From assembly GCF_033963835.1 (NCBI RefSeq), contig NZ_JAXBME010000003.1, positions 248,001-312,000 on the forward strand: a stretch of 64,000 nucleotides of DNA, read 5' to 3'. The position numbers and the translations under genes are program-made. Position 1 is the first letter of the stretch. Each line of letters begins with the position of its first letter. The notes below the pieces were generated by a model. It was not told the DNA's origin. It worked only from the letters and a program-made list of their open reading frames with translations, and ran no database searches. Of the stretch, positions 45,626-54,966 are shown one piece after another. Source of the DNA: Cytobacillus sp. IB215665 (GTDB lineage: Bacteria > Bacillota > Bacilli > Bacillales > SM2101).

Positions 45626-47944
45626 TTATCTTGGAGTATAAAAATTTTGGGTATAATAAATTCTATATTGACTATCTGGGTTATAGTAAACACCTGTACC
45701 TAACCTTTCTGCATTACCCAAAATATTAGCACGGTGTCCTGATGAATTCATCCAACCTGCATTAGCATAAATGGCATTATACTGACCAGCTGCTATATTT
45801 TCTGCAATCAAAGAAAAGGATAAAATCCCTTCATTTCTCAACCGATCAACTACATTTTTGCCGTCTGGGTCTGTATGATCAAAGAAATTTCGCAATGCCA
45901 TATCTTTACTATGATTAAAAGCAGCCTTTGAAACAGTTTCATCGTAAATAAATGGCTTTAAGTCTCTTTTTACCCTTTCTACATTAGCTAAATCAAATAT
46001 TTGTTTAGCATATACTTCAGTTAAATTTGTAGATGGGTTGCCATAATAGCTACGAAATTGGTCTTCTGTATCCTTATTTATATATAATATACCAGCTACT
46101 TCCTGTTGTTCATATATATCGTAGAAGAATGTTATATAAAGCTCTTCAACTGAATATGTAGCTACTTCATTAGGTGATTCGTTTATCCAAAATCTCGTGT
46201 TTCCTTTCAAATAATACTCTAGTGGCTCACCATAAATTTCATCTACATTCGTCTTATTATCTCCGTATTTTAAGTGAGATGGCGTTGTCCAATTTGTCGC
46301 ATTCGTAAATAAGGCAACTACTTTACTATTTTCTACACCAACCATTATGAAGTTTTCATAGGATTGATTATAAATATACCATGTAAATCCATATTTACTA
46401 ACATCCTCACGCTGTGGTGGGCCTAAGATTTCAAGAACTTGTGCTAAAGAGTCCCCTACTCCAATTTCTTGTATTTCATATCTATCAGATTGTGAGGGAT
46501 TTTGATTGTCATCTCCCGCTGAATTTTCTGGTTGTTCATCTGGCTCCTCTTCTACTGACTCAACTTGACCTGTTGTACTAGTGAATACAAACCAATTTAA
46601 ATTTCCAATCCCTGAAGCTACTCCTTTGAAAACTAAATACACATCATGTGTGCCAGTGACATTAGAGATAGTAGAAGTATTTGTAACCCAATTTTGCCAT
46701 CCACCAGTATGTTGAATATCTACTGTGCCCAGCAAAGGTCCATCAACACCATCTAACCTCACTTCAATTGTTCCACCGATGCTTTGACTAGCTACTCTTG
46801 CTTCAATTCCTTTCGGGGTTTCTGTTCCAAAATCAACATTTTCAAATGCGATGTAGTCGCCATTATCTGTCCAACCAACGTTTTGTCCACTACCTACGTC
46901 AGTAGTAACTTCCGTGTCAATTCCTCTCATAAAATCGTAATTTTCTGCTTCGATTTTCTCAAACGGATTAATTGTATTGAGATTCGATGGTTCTGGCTCT
47001 GGAACTGGTTCAGGAGTTGGTTCTGTTGGTGGTTCTGTTGGTTCTGTTGGTTCTGTTGGCTCAGGTTCTGGCATAACTCCAGTAGATGATGTAAGGACCA
47101 TTTCATCGATACGAACAATTTTACCAGTTCCTATGCCTTCGTAGCGTAAAAATATTGCATTCGTTAATTCCGCCTGAAAATCAACTAATGGTATTGAGAT
47201 TGTTTGGTAATTGCTTGTGATATTGCCGTAGTCAGATAATTTTAGCGAGTGATTTGTTCCATCATTTAAAACGATGTTAATGGAATTTTCCTCAACAACA
47301 CTTGGACTTTTTAAAGTTAGCTCCAATGTATCATAAGCAGAAATATCTCGATTTATGTATTGATCAAATGACTCAGCTCTCGATCCACCGTTAAAGAAAA
47401 AATAGAGATTTCTATTACCTTCAAGGTTGTAAACCCCTCCGTTACGTATAATAGATTCGTTTAAGTCGTTTTTATTTGAGTTCCATTGTTCCCACCTGTT
47501 AAAATCGTCAATCACAAGTCGCTCGACATCTGTATTAGGCTCAGGTACAGGTGTTGGTTCTGGTTCTGGCTCTGGTTCTGACTCTGGTTCTGGCCTCACT
47601 TCCAATCCATGCGGACTTTCATACCAAGGTGTGTTATATGCTGGAGTACCATTGTTATAAGTAAAACTGTAATCAATAATGTCACCAGCTTCTAGCCCAC
47701 TTAATTCATGTGTAAAAGTCGACCCTTCTTTATTCATTCTTACATTTTGCTGGACACCTGTATTAACTTTGTAATGAACATCTACCCAGCTCGTATTTAC
47801 GTTTGAAGTAAATGAAATTTGAGATTTAGTTTCAGTTAAACTGTTAACTGCGTGCTGGTAGTTAATAGCTGCTGCAATATTACCACTGAACATTGGTAAT
47901 ATTAATGTTAGCATTATCATAACCAAGAATGTCTTCTTCAACAT
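45626..47944 (-). CDS. Secreted multimodular protein: carbohydrate-binding modules fused to a CAP (SCP/YkwD) domain
   Basis: A 772-residue exported protein. A signal peptide (about 1-26, ending GNIAAA) is followed by a beta-sandwich resembling CBM56-type glucan-binding modules (about 27-115, with SWVDVHYKVN). Next come a PEPESEPEPEP linker, a second galactose-binding-like module (about 143-290, VIDDFNRWEQW), a PTEPTEPTEP linker, a CBM6-like module (about 328-455, IEAENYD...VGWTDNGDYIAF), a CAP-associated N-terminal domain (about 490-630, IGVGDSLAQVLEILGPP) and a C-terminal CAP domain (about 650-772). The CAP hallmarks HSKDMALRNFFDH, AENIAAG and SSGHRANIL are present. No glycosidase domain is seen. 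GGGGGAA precedes ATG 47944. CAP domains of the YkwD type are secreted, with unclear activity. Confidence 0.85.
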   Translation of the reverse strand: MLKKTFLVMIMLTLILPMFSGNIAAAINYQHAVNSLTETKSQISFTSNVNTSWVDVHYKVNTGVQQNVRMNKEGSTFTHELSGLEAGDIIDYSFTYNNGTPAYNTPWYESPHGLEVRPEPESEPEPEPEPTPVPEPNTDVERLVIDDFNRWEQWNSNKNDLNESIIRNGGVYNLEGNRNLYFFFNGGSRAESFDQYINRDISAYDTLELTLKSPSVVEENSINIVLNDGTNHSLKLSDYGNITSNYQTISIPLVDFQAELTNAIFLRYEGIGTGKIVRIDEMVLTSSTGVMPEPEPTEPTEPTEPPTEPTPEPVPEPEPSNLNTINPFEKIEAENYDFMRGIDTEVTTDVGSGQNVGWTDNGDYIAFENVDFGTETPKGIEARVASQSIGGTIEVRLDGVDGPLLGTVDIQHTGGWQNWVTNTSTISNVTGTHDVYLVFKGVASGIGNLNWFVFTSTTGQVESVEEEPDEQPENSAGDDNQNPSQSDRYEIQEIGVGDSLAQVLEILGPPQREDVSKYGFTWYIYNQSYENFIMVGVENSKVVALFTNATNWTTPSHLKYGDNKTNVDEIYGEPLEYYLKGNTRFWINESPNEVATYSVEELYITFFYDIYEQQEVAGILYINKDTEDQFRSYYGNPSTNLTEVYAKQIFDLANVERVKRDLKPFIYDETVSKAAFNHSKDMALRNFFDHTDPDGKNVVDRLRNEGILSFSLIAENIAAGQYNAIYANAGWMNSSGHRANILGNAERLGTGVYYNPDSQYRIYYTQNFYTPR

Positions 47945-48269
47945 TTAGTTCCCCCCGTACAGATAGTTTTAAATTTTAGAAATTTAATAGATATATTATT
48001 TTGAAATTTGCTCCACCTCCTTCCACATATATTTCGTTCACCTTGTCTCTTAAAGGGGGGCTTTTAAAAAACAAATCATTTAATAACCAAGTAATACTTC
48101 AAGAGTTTAAGCTTGTAAGTTTACTGTTCTTTATTTCTACCATAAAATATTCCTTTATTATGTACGGTTGTGGCTGCATATCTAAACCTACTATATTAAT
48201 TGGGTTCTTAGTATCAGCTTCTGAGAGTGCATTTTCAGTAACAAAATCAAACTTATGATTAAATTATGA

Positions 48270-48407
48270 TTTACTGTGATTGTATTTCTAGTAGATTATG
48301 TTAAGCAATGGCTAGCTTCTACTAAGGTTCAAAACACGATTGATAAAGTAACTGACCTGATTGTAGGACTTGGGGTAAGATTACTTTATACTGACGCTAA
48401 ACATTAG
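48270..48407 (+). pseudogene. LysE-family exporter, C-terminal remnant
   Basis: 46 codons read TVIVFLVDYVKQWLASTKVQ, then an IDKVTDLIVGLGVRLL-type final helix, the pattern at the end of LysE/RhtB amino acid exporters (W-L, then ...K-T-G-x-V-L-I-G-L-G). A stop codon lies directly upstream, and no earlier part of the gene is recognisable. Confidence 0.5.
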
Positions 48408-48557
48408 GAACCATTTTGGTGTTCGGGTTTCATTGCAGTTAAAAGTCTGCTACTTAATATAAGAATTTCCCTAAACAATCTGACCCTAAAAACAAGGTGC
48501 AAATTTTTATTTCAGATTTGAGCCACATTGTAGAATAAGGTTAACTAGTTTTTAAAA

Positions 48558-48960
48558 TGTCCCCCCTTGTAAAGGACTTAACTAAAAGATCATGTCACAT
48601 GTAGAAGATAATTTCTGTATTTAACAGGAGTCATCTTCATTAAGATCCATTGATATCTAAAATTGTTGTAGTACATCATATTACTTCTTACTTCTCTTTT
48701 CAGTTCTTCTAAAGTGCTACACGGTTTTATATAGGATTCACCTTTAAAGTGCCCAAATAAGGACTCTATTGGAGCGTTATCTCAACAGTTTCCTCACCTT
48801 GACATTCATTGTTTAAATCCCAGTTTTTTTACATATTACTGAAAGGTTGGGTTAGCATAGTGTACTCCTTGATCAGAGTGAAGAAAGGTACCTTCTGCAA
48901 ACTTTAATCGCTTTATGTTGTATCACAGCACTACTTTATTTCAGGTTCAGTATTGAATCT
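48558..48960 (-). pseudogene. IS3-family (IS150-type) transposase OrfB, C-terminal remnant
   Basis: On the minus strand broken frames encode FAEGTFLHSDQGVHYANPTF, then GFKQ, CWDNAPIESLFGHFKGE-like sequence and KREVRSNMMYYNNFRYQWIL, KMTPVKYRNYLL. These are the last D and E motifs (SDQG; N-P-x-E replaced by APIES) of IS3 transposases. Internal stops after NPTFQ and near MSR, plus loss of everything upstream, show it is dead. The element end is probably TGTCCCCCCTTGTAAAGGAC at 48558. Confidence 0.75.
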
Positions 48961-49357
48961 AATGGAACAGCTTTATGTCAATTAACAGCTATTTATTCAA
49001 ATACTATTTTCTTTTCACTATAAAAACCCCTTTAGATAACCATATCCAAAGGGGAATACCATCACATTTTTTTGTGAACATCGTGATTTTATCAAAACAT
49101 CTCATCTTTGTTATAAATATCTTACCTTTATTTCAAATCAACATCAAAATGTGTTTCGAGCACGATAGCTATTCATGCTGTATTGTTAAAAACTATTGTT
49201 TTTGTAACTTATAGCTTCTCCTAAATATTTGATATTATAAAGTGTCGTGATCAAGTTAAAATCACTTATAGGAAAGTTTTTTTAATTAGTTTGTAAAGTG
49301 AGGTATACCCGATTTGACTCTCAACCGCAACAATTAACGTGATGGGCAAGGTTCTAT
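48961..49357. other. Intergenic stretch upstream of the yhaX stop
   Basis: AT-rich, no gene recognised. A 79-codon plus-strand frame here (48975-49214) has no ribosome binding site and looks accidental. Confidence 0.4.
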
Positions 49358-50230
49358 TTAGTTTTCTCCTGAACGACTTACTTCACGGAGAAATTCTTTT
49401 CGTTGTTGCTTACGAAAATGTTCTTTAATCATATATGTTACACCTTGTTGATTACTCGTACGTGTAATCCAATCTGCTGCCTTTTTCACCTCGTTTGGTG
49501 AATCCCACATCGCTACACCTAAGCCTACTTGTTTAACTATAGGTAAATCATCTAACCCATAACCAATTGCAACCATTTCATTCAATTGAATACCAATATG
49601 CTCACCTAATCTCTTCAATCCGTTAAGCTTTGATACCCCTTCTGGAATAATTTCAATTTTATTTTCAATATTTGCAAGTATAGAGAGTGTTGGAAATGCT
49701 TTGCTAATCGTATCTTCCACTTTCTTCTTCTCATCTTTATTGGAAAAATACACTTCTATTTTTAGTGCTGAGACTGGATTATCGCGTAAATGGTCACCTA
49801 ATGAATCAACAAATTGCAATGGATAAAACAAAGGATCACCACTATTTAAAACTGCTTTTGCAACTATATTTTCTGTTGCTCTTTTTCTATTGCCTAAAGA
49901 GAATTTTTCATGAATTAATCTTATATTGCAATCATAATTTTCTAACACTTGCACAATATTAAAAGTTCTCTCCTCTGATAAACCATTTACATAGATTGGA
50001 CGATCTATAGAATTAGCAATAAAAGCCCCATTAAGAGTTACAAGTACGGAATCTATTTTTAAAGCCTTCGCTACTTTTTGAGCTGACAAAAAGTTTCTGC
50101 CTGTAATTAGTGTTACATACACATCTTTATTTTGAACAAACTGAATTGCTTCCTTTACACCTTTTTGTAACCGACCATTTGACCGTAGTAGAGTTCCATC
50201 AATATTGATAGCGAGTAAGCGGTAATACAT
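49358..50230 (-). CDS. yhaX: HAD superfamily Cof-type protein YhaX with altered catalytic motifs
   Basis: A 290-residue Cof-type (class IIB) HAD protein. Motif I reads INIDGTLL: the first, nucleophilic aspartate is Asn, although the second Asp is kept. Motif II is VTLITGRN, and motif IV is GYGLDDLP instead of the usual GDSxNDxxM. Both changes suggest it may not be a normal phosphatase. It matches B. subtilis YhaX, a sporulation-time gene near hemZ, in size and region. GGGAGAGG precedes ATG 50230. Confidence 0.82.
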   Translation of the reverse strand: MYYRLLAINIDGTLLRSNGRLQKGVKEAIQFVQNKDVYVTLITGRNFLSAQKVAKALKIDSVLVTLNGAFIANSIDRPIYVNGLSEERTFNIVQVLENYDCNIRLIHEKFSLGNRKRATENIVAKAVLNSGDPLFYPLQFVDSLGDHLRDNPVSALKIEVYFSNKDEKKKVEDTISKAFPTLSILANIENKIEIIPEGVSKLNGLKRLGEHIGIQLNEMVAIGYGLDDLPIVKQVGLGVAMWDSPNEVKKAADWITRTSNQQGVTYMIKEHFRKQQRKEFLREVSRSGEN

Positions 50231-50441
50231 TACTACCTCTCCCTTCTAGCTGTAACTATGTTTATCTATAATACTTATGTATTAATAAAAAGAAATAGAA
50301 CTCTAAAAACACATTGACAAATTATAAATTATATGCTATAATTAAATATTTATTTCCATTTTTCAACTTCTGTGTTAAAATATGATTAGCGCTGATTGAA
50401 CTAAGTAGTTAGCTACTTAAATATGTTAAGGAGATGTTTAA

Positions 50442-51350
50442 GTGAATAACAAAGCAAGCCTAACCGCAATTGTTAGTGCCTTTGCTAGATCCTATCATTC
50501 ACAACACCATTACCCCATCATCTTTGATGATTTCCTTGCACAAGAGCTAATATCAGGCAAAGAAAGTGCCATGATTGGACATAATTGGGCTAAGGCCATA
50601 TCATTTTTCAATCCAGAAAACGCATCAAAATATAGCAATAAAACTGACGCATTAAATTGGGTTATGAGTACCCAATGTATTCCACAAACTGTGAGCCGTG
50701 CAAAATATGTGGAGGGTTGTTTAGAAAATGCTATTACTAGAGGGGTTGAACAATATATTATATTAGGAGCAGGCTTTGACACGTTTGCGTATCGCAGAAC
50801 GGAATTAATAAACCATTTACAAGTTTTTGAACTTGATCATCCTGCAACTCAGACTCTCAAAATAAAGCGAATGGCTGAACTCAAGTGGGAAATACCTAAC
50901 AACGTGCACTTTATCCCAATAGACTTCACAGAGGAAAACATTACTAATGTGCTTATTAAATCTTCATTCTCACCTAAGAAATTGACGTTTATCAGCTGGT
51001 TAGGTGTAACGTATTATTTAACGATAGACACGATATTTGAAACATTACAAGCATTAAAAAGAATTATACCAACTGGAAGTTCAATTGTATTTGACTATTT
51101 AGATGATACTGCATTTGACCCAGACAGAGCATCAAAACGTATATTACAAATGCAAGAAATAGCTAAACAAGCGCAAGAACCTCTAAAAACTGGCTTAGAC
51201 CCAAATACGATGGACTTATCACTTCAGCAAATAGATATGCTACTTTACGAACACCTTTCTCCTGAGGATATTGACAAGCGATATTTCAGCAACAGACATG
51301 ATCTATTAAGCGCTTTTGAGCATTTTTATTTTGCTCACGCTACATTTTAA
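50442..51350 (+). CDS. Class I SAM-dependent methyltransferase (leucine carboxyl methyltransferase-like)
   Basis: A 302-residue methyltransferase of the LCM/TIGR00027 group. The SAM motif is ILGAGFDTFAYR (about residues 107-118), followed by FELDHPATQTLK and FISWLGVTYYL. The substrate is not predictable; family members act in polyketide and other small-molecule methylation. Start GTG 50442 has AAGGAGATG in front. Single gene with its own terminator. Confidence 0.88.
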   Translation: MNNKASLTAIVSAFARSYHSQHHYPIIFDDFLAQELISGKESAMIGHNWAKAISFFNPENASKYSNKTDALNWVMSTQCIPQTVSRAKYVEGCLENAITRGVEQYIILGAGFDTFAYRRTELINHLQVFELDHPATQTLKIKRMAELKWEIPNNVHFIPIDFTEENITNVLIKSSFSPKKLTFISWLGVTYYLTIDTIFETLQALKRIIPTGSSIVFDYLDDTAFDPDRASKRILQMQEIAKQAQEPLKTGLDPNTMDLSLQQIDMLLYEHLSPEDIDKRYFSNRHDLLSAFEHFYFAHATF

Positions 51351-51403
51351 CAACTTGTATAACCAAGATAATAATATTGCATGCTTTTATTAGAACATAA
51401 GGA

Positions 51404-51436
51404 AGGCTATTTGAAATTGATCTTTTCAAATAGCCT
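51404..51436 (+). terminator. Terminator of the methyltransferase gene
   Basis: AGGCTATTTGAAA ... TTTCAAATAGCCT followed by CATTTTTTCT. It also lies after the convergent MFS gene. Confidence 0.85.
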
Positions 51437-51463
51437 CATTTTTTCTATAACAACTAAACAATG

Positions 51464-52594
51464 TTAAATTAGTTTAAAGTTTGACAACTTGAATGAAAAC
51501 AACGCTGCTATAATCGTTACAATAGCACCAATCAGAAAAATAATCATAGATCCAAACATTGTCCAAACTACTGCTCCTAGAATTGGGATACAAACTGCAA
51601 CAACGTGCGCTATTGTACTACCCATTGCTAACGTCGCACTTAATTCATCCCTGGGAACTAGACGTCCTACGAAAGATGATATACCGATATCGTCAAAACC
51701 AACTAACACATCATCAATGATAAAAAGAAAATAAATAAGATAGACATAATCGAACAAAGCATACCCTACGAATACAATCGTAACTAGGATATAATTAACC
51801 GCAAGTGCTCTTCCTTCACCCCATCGCTGTATTGCCTTACCAACTAATGGACGCGTGATGATGGCACATATACTGTGAGCAGCCATCAGTAGTGCCATTA
51901 ATTGTACAGAAGTATTAAATGTTTCAATCAAGAGTAATGTCCCAAAAGTAATAAAAAACATCTCCCTTGTCGCAGATAAGATAGTCAACAAGTAATAAGG
52001 AGTATACGCCCTTTTAAAAACTAATTTCGCTGTGGGAGAAGAGTAACTTTTAGCTTGCACGATCTTCACCCCGGCAATTGCGCTAATCAATGCGAAAATA
52101 CTGCTTATAATAAAGATTATTTCAAATGAAGATACCGTACTAATTCCCCACACTAAACCCATTCCTAATAAACTTGCGACTGCATTATAGCTTGCAATTA
52201 GTCCAAATTTATAGGAACGATCTCGTTCTGTAGAGAAATCAGTTACTAAATAATCTCCTTGTATCGACCTTAAATGTGTCCCTGTACTATAAATTAAAGT
52301 GAAAATAATAATGAATAACAAATTGTCAGAGACAGTATATAAAACTAACCCTGCTGCAATCACAACTAGAGAGCAGATCCACACAGCTTTTGGGGTAAAC
52401 CGCGACGCAATAAAGACAATTCCAACTGCAAATAATCCAGGTAGCTCCTTCATTCCATCAACCCAACCATATTGGCTTGGAGAAAAGGACAAATGATCTA
52501 ATAAGTAATTTTTATAAACTCCCTGATACATAGCAACCGCTACACTTGATAAAACAAATGAATATAACAGGATGCGGAAATTTTTTTCCTTCAT
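51464..52594 (-). CDS. MFS transporter
   Basis: A 376-residue protein with about 12 hydrophobic helices. ALYQGV-like start and LVGKAIQRWGEGRAL after helix 8 suit MFS; the first half has weak motif A (RFTPKAVW). The best-conserved blocks do not identify a substrate. ATG 52594 is used, with AAGGAG eleven bases ahead; a GTG at 52606 overlaps the ribosome binding site. Confidence 0.8.
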   Translation of the reverse strand: MKEKNFRILLYSFVLSSVAVAMYQGVYKNYLLDHLSFSPSQYGWVDGMKELPGLFAVGIVFIASRFTPKAVWICSLVVIAAGLVLYTVSDNLLFIIIFTLIYSTGTHLRSIQGDYLVTDFSTERDRSYKFGLIASYNAVASLLGMGLVWGISTVSSFEIIFIISSIFALISAIAGVKIVQAKSYSSPTAKLVFKRAYTPYYLLTILSATREMFFITFGTLLLIETFNTSVQLMALLMAAHSICAIITRPLVGKAIQRWGEGRALAVNYILVTIVFVGYALFDYVYLIYFLFIIDDVLVGFDDIGISSFVGRLVPRDELSATLAMGSTIAHVVAVCIPILGAVVWTMFGSMIIFLIGAIVTIIAALFSFKLSNFKLI

Positions 52595-52881
52595 TTCAGT
52601 TAACACTCCTTCAATTTTTTTTGCAAACTTATACGTTCGTCAAATAAAAATTGAAGGAGCTCTTGGGTAGCAACCAATTAATAAGTTAAGAGCAGATGTT
52701 CAAACTCATTTAATTCATATAAAAATAAATTCATACCCCATTGACGTCATCCTTTCTACATAGCTTAAACACTTCCCGATGCTAACATATATTATAGAAG
52801 ATAAAAATTTAGCATTCAATATATTCATAATAATATGATTTTTATAACAAATAAATCATATATATCTAACTTATTGACTCT

Positions 52882-52990
52882 TTTGGAAACTTTGTTGCTA
52901 TAGTTCCTTACATTGAAGATTAGAAAGTCGTTTTACTCAACAGTCATCGTTTTATAGAAGAAAACAACAATAAATGCAAATGCAAACAAC
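52882..52990 (+). repeat. MITE-like dispersed repeat with perfect target duplication at a stop codon
   Basis: GACTCTTTTGGAAACTTTGTTGCTATAG ... AACAATAAATGCAAATGCAAACAAC. It is flanked on both sides by taacttatt (8 bp certain, 9 bp possible). The right-hand copy of the duplication contains the stop codon of the methyltransferase gene at 52995. Confidence 0.8.
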
Positions 52991-52994
52991 TAAC

Positions 52995-53750
52995 TTATTT
53001 TTCAGCTATAATACGAATCCTTTTATAATCCGCAACCCAAGATCCTTGATGAAACAATTGAGGTTTTATTTTCTCATTAATTAATCTGTATAAATGCAGC
53101 TGCTGTTCTTCATTAAATCCAACAAAAAAATCGGTAGCAAAACTATCTAACCAATGATTCAACCCTTTTTCTTGATCGACCAATAATGTCGGTCGATCAT
53201 AATATTGAGCGTAACGAACTTTAAAACCATGCTCTTCAAGTACGGTGGTGTACTCTCCTACACTTGGAAAATACCAAGGGTTTCTTGATGAAGCATCTAT
53301 CCCAAACTCACCATATAGTACACTTGATATACCTTTGATAATTGTTTCTACATTGTATTTCCCACCAAACTCTGCTACAAACCTTCCACCTGGCTTTATC
53401 GCATGTGAAATATTTTCAACAACTTTTGATGTCTGCTTCATCCAATGAATAGCCGCATTAGAAAATACAGCATCATATTTATCGTGAGTTATAAAGGTTT
53501 CACCATCTTGGATGAGAAATGAAATGAATGGATACTTACTTCGTGCTTGTTGAATCATTTCTTGAGACGAGTCAACTCCAACTATCTCTGATCCAAATTG
53601 AAATATATCATTTGCAAGGTCACCTGTTCCACAACCTAAATCAAGAATTTTCTCTCCTGCTTGTGGGTTAAGCAGTTCTATTAGTTCTTTGCCAAAATTC
53701 GAAACAAAATGTTGCTTGTCATCATACAAGTTTGCATTCCAGCTATTCAA
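52995..53750 (-). CDS. Class I SAM-dependent methyltransferase (trans-aconitate methyltransferase-like)
   Basis: A 251-residue methyltransferase. SAM motif I is ILDLGCGTGDLA (about residues 35-46), followed by EIVGVDSSQEMI and AVFSNAAIHWM, matching the Tam/YcgJ-like group. TTG 53750 with GGAGGGG seven bases upstream is the start. Divergent from a LysR regulator. A repeat element is inserted exactly at its stop codon without changing the protein. Confidence 0.88.
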   Translation of the reverse strand: MNSWNANLYDDKQHFVSNFGKELIELLNPQAGEKILDLGCGTGDLANDIFQFGSEIVGVDSSQEMIQQARSKYPFISFLIQDGETFITHDKYDAVFSNAAIHWMKQTSKVVENISHAIKPGGRFVAEFGGKYNVETIIKGISSVLYGEFGIDASSRNPWYFPSVGEYTTVLEEHGFKVRYAQYYDRPTLLVDQEKGLNHWLDSFATDFFVGFNEEQQLHLYRLINEKIKPQLFHQGSWVADYKRIRIIAEK

Positions 53751-53840
53751 TGGCTTACCCCTCCTCTAGAATTAATTAAAGGTAGTTTCATCATAGCCAA
53801 TGGAAAAGTATTCGTCTAAGATATATAATCTATTATATTA

Positions 53841-53855
53841 ATAGCTTTTAGCTAT
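53841..53855. promoter_or_regulatory. Palindrome just upstream of the LysR gene
   Basis: ATAGCT-ttt-AGCTAT, a perfect 6-bp inverted repeat ending one base before the Shine-Dalgarno. It could be an autoregulatory site or an RNA hairpin. Confidence 0.35.
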
Positions 53856-53868
53856 GGAGGTTAAATTG

Positions 53869-54798
53869 TTGGAAATAAGATTATTAGAATACGCACTAGC
53901 GATATCCAAGAACAGGAACTTTACTAAAGCAGCAGAGAGTCTTCACATTGCACAACCATCCTTGAGTAAACAAATTTCTAAGTTAGAGAATGAATTAGGG
54001 GTACAATTATTTATTCGTAAGCACGGTAACATTACTCCAACTCCTGCTGGAGTAAGATTCTTGAAAAAAGCGAAAAAGATTGTCCTTATGCGGAACGACT
54101 TAATTCGTGAAATGAAAGAAGTTAATCAAGGAACAAGCGGGGAGTTAATCATCGGTTCAACAGCAGTCACAGGTGGTCATGTGTTACCTCCACTTCTTCA
54201 AGAATACAAACAAAGATACCCAAATGTTCAAATTAAGCTAGTTGAAGAATCAACAAAACAGCTTACTTCCTTAACTGCTAAGGGGGAAATAGACATTGCT
54301 ATATTAGCTCTTCCAATAGAAGATACTTACTTAACTACAAAAACAATGTTTACCGAGTCACTTAACATCGTTTTACCTACAAAAATAACCTCTTGGATGC
54401 CGAGCCATATTCAAAATCTATTAACACCATCACAAATACAGCATGCCAGTACTCTTTCATTAGAAAGCTTGTCCCAATGTCCATTTATCCTGTTAAAGCA
54501 AGGTTTTGGGTTTCGAAATTCGGTATTAGAGTTATGTGCAAAAAGTGGGTTTCAACCTCAGATAGAGTTTGAAACAAGTAGTATTGAAACAGCGCAGTCA
54601 CTAGTAAAAAATGGCCTCGGCGTGACGATTGTACCGAATATGGTCGTACATCAAAATTCTAATACACAACTTACATACTTTAAAATAAATTCAAATCCAA
54701 CAAGAACATTAGTCTTTGCTTATCATCATGAGCGTTACTTAAGCTCGCCTTCTAGAGCTCTCATGAATGTTTTTGATGAATTAAATAATCAAAATTAA
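53869..54798 (+). CDS. LysR family transcriptional regulator
   Basis: A 309-residue LysR protein. MEIRLLEYALAISKNRNFTK opens the winged helix (AAESLHIAQPSLSKQISKLE as recognition helix), and a periplasmic-binding-like effector domain follows from about residue 90 (GELIIGSTAVTGGH...). ATG at 53854 is part of the GGAGG ribosome binding sequence, so TTG 53869, 8 bases after it, is the probable start. It may control the divergent methyltransferase gene. Confidence 0.9.
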   Translation: MEIRLLEYALAISKNRNFTKAAESLHIAQPSLSKQISKLENELGVQLFIRKHGNITPTPAGVRFLKKAKKIVLMRNDLIREMKEVNQGTSGELIIGSTAVTGGHVLPPLLQEYKQRYPNVQIKLVEESTKQLTSLTAKGEIDIAILALPIEDTYLTTKTMFTESLNIVLPTKITSWMPSHIQNLLTPSQIQHASTLSLESLSQCPFILLKQGFGFRNSVLELCAKSGFQPQIEFETSSIETAQSLVKNGLGVTIVPNMVVHQNSNTQLTYFKINSNPTRTLVFAYHHERYLSSPSRALMNVFDELNNQN

Positions 54799-54866
54799 TA
54801 TGTTTACCTTTAATAAACTTTGATCTAAGTTTTATAGGTAGAGTAGAACCCCACCTATAAAACCAA

Positions 54867-54895
54867 AACCCCCACTAGGTGTAAAAGTGGGGGTT
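54867..54895 (-). terminator. Terminator of the DUF6176 gene
   Basis: AACCCCCAC-loop-GTGGGGGTT. The T-rich tract (TTTTGGTTTTA) is on the minus strand; LysR on the plus strand may share it. Confidence 0.65.
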
Positions 54896-54966
54896 AAAAA
54901 CGACTAGATCAAATCCTAATTTTCATTCACGTATGTATCGTTAGCCTAGATAAATAGCTGTTTGAA

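Noticed and set aside
46784-47089. Tryptophan- and cysteine-rich frame opposite the CAP gene
   Set aside because: It is the antisense reading of the Pro-Glu linker repeats and the CBM6-like module, with no independent start signal.
48001-48258. 85-codon plus-strand frame as a gene
   Set aside because: Weak start context and protein-like features absent; it lies in the decay zone upstream of the CAP gene.
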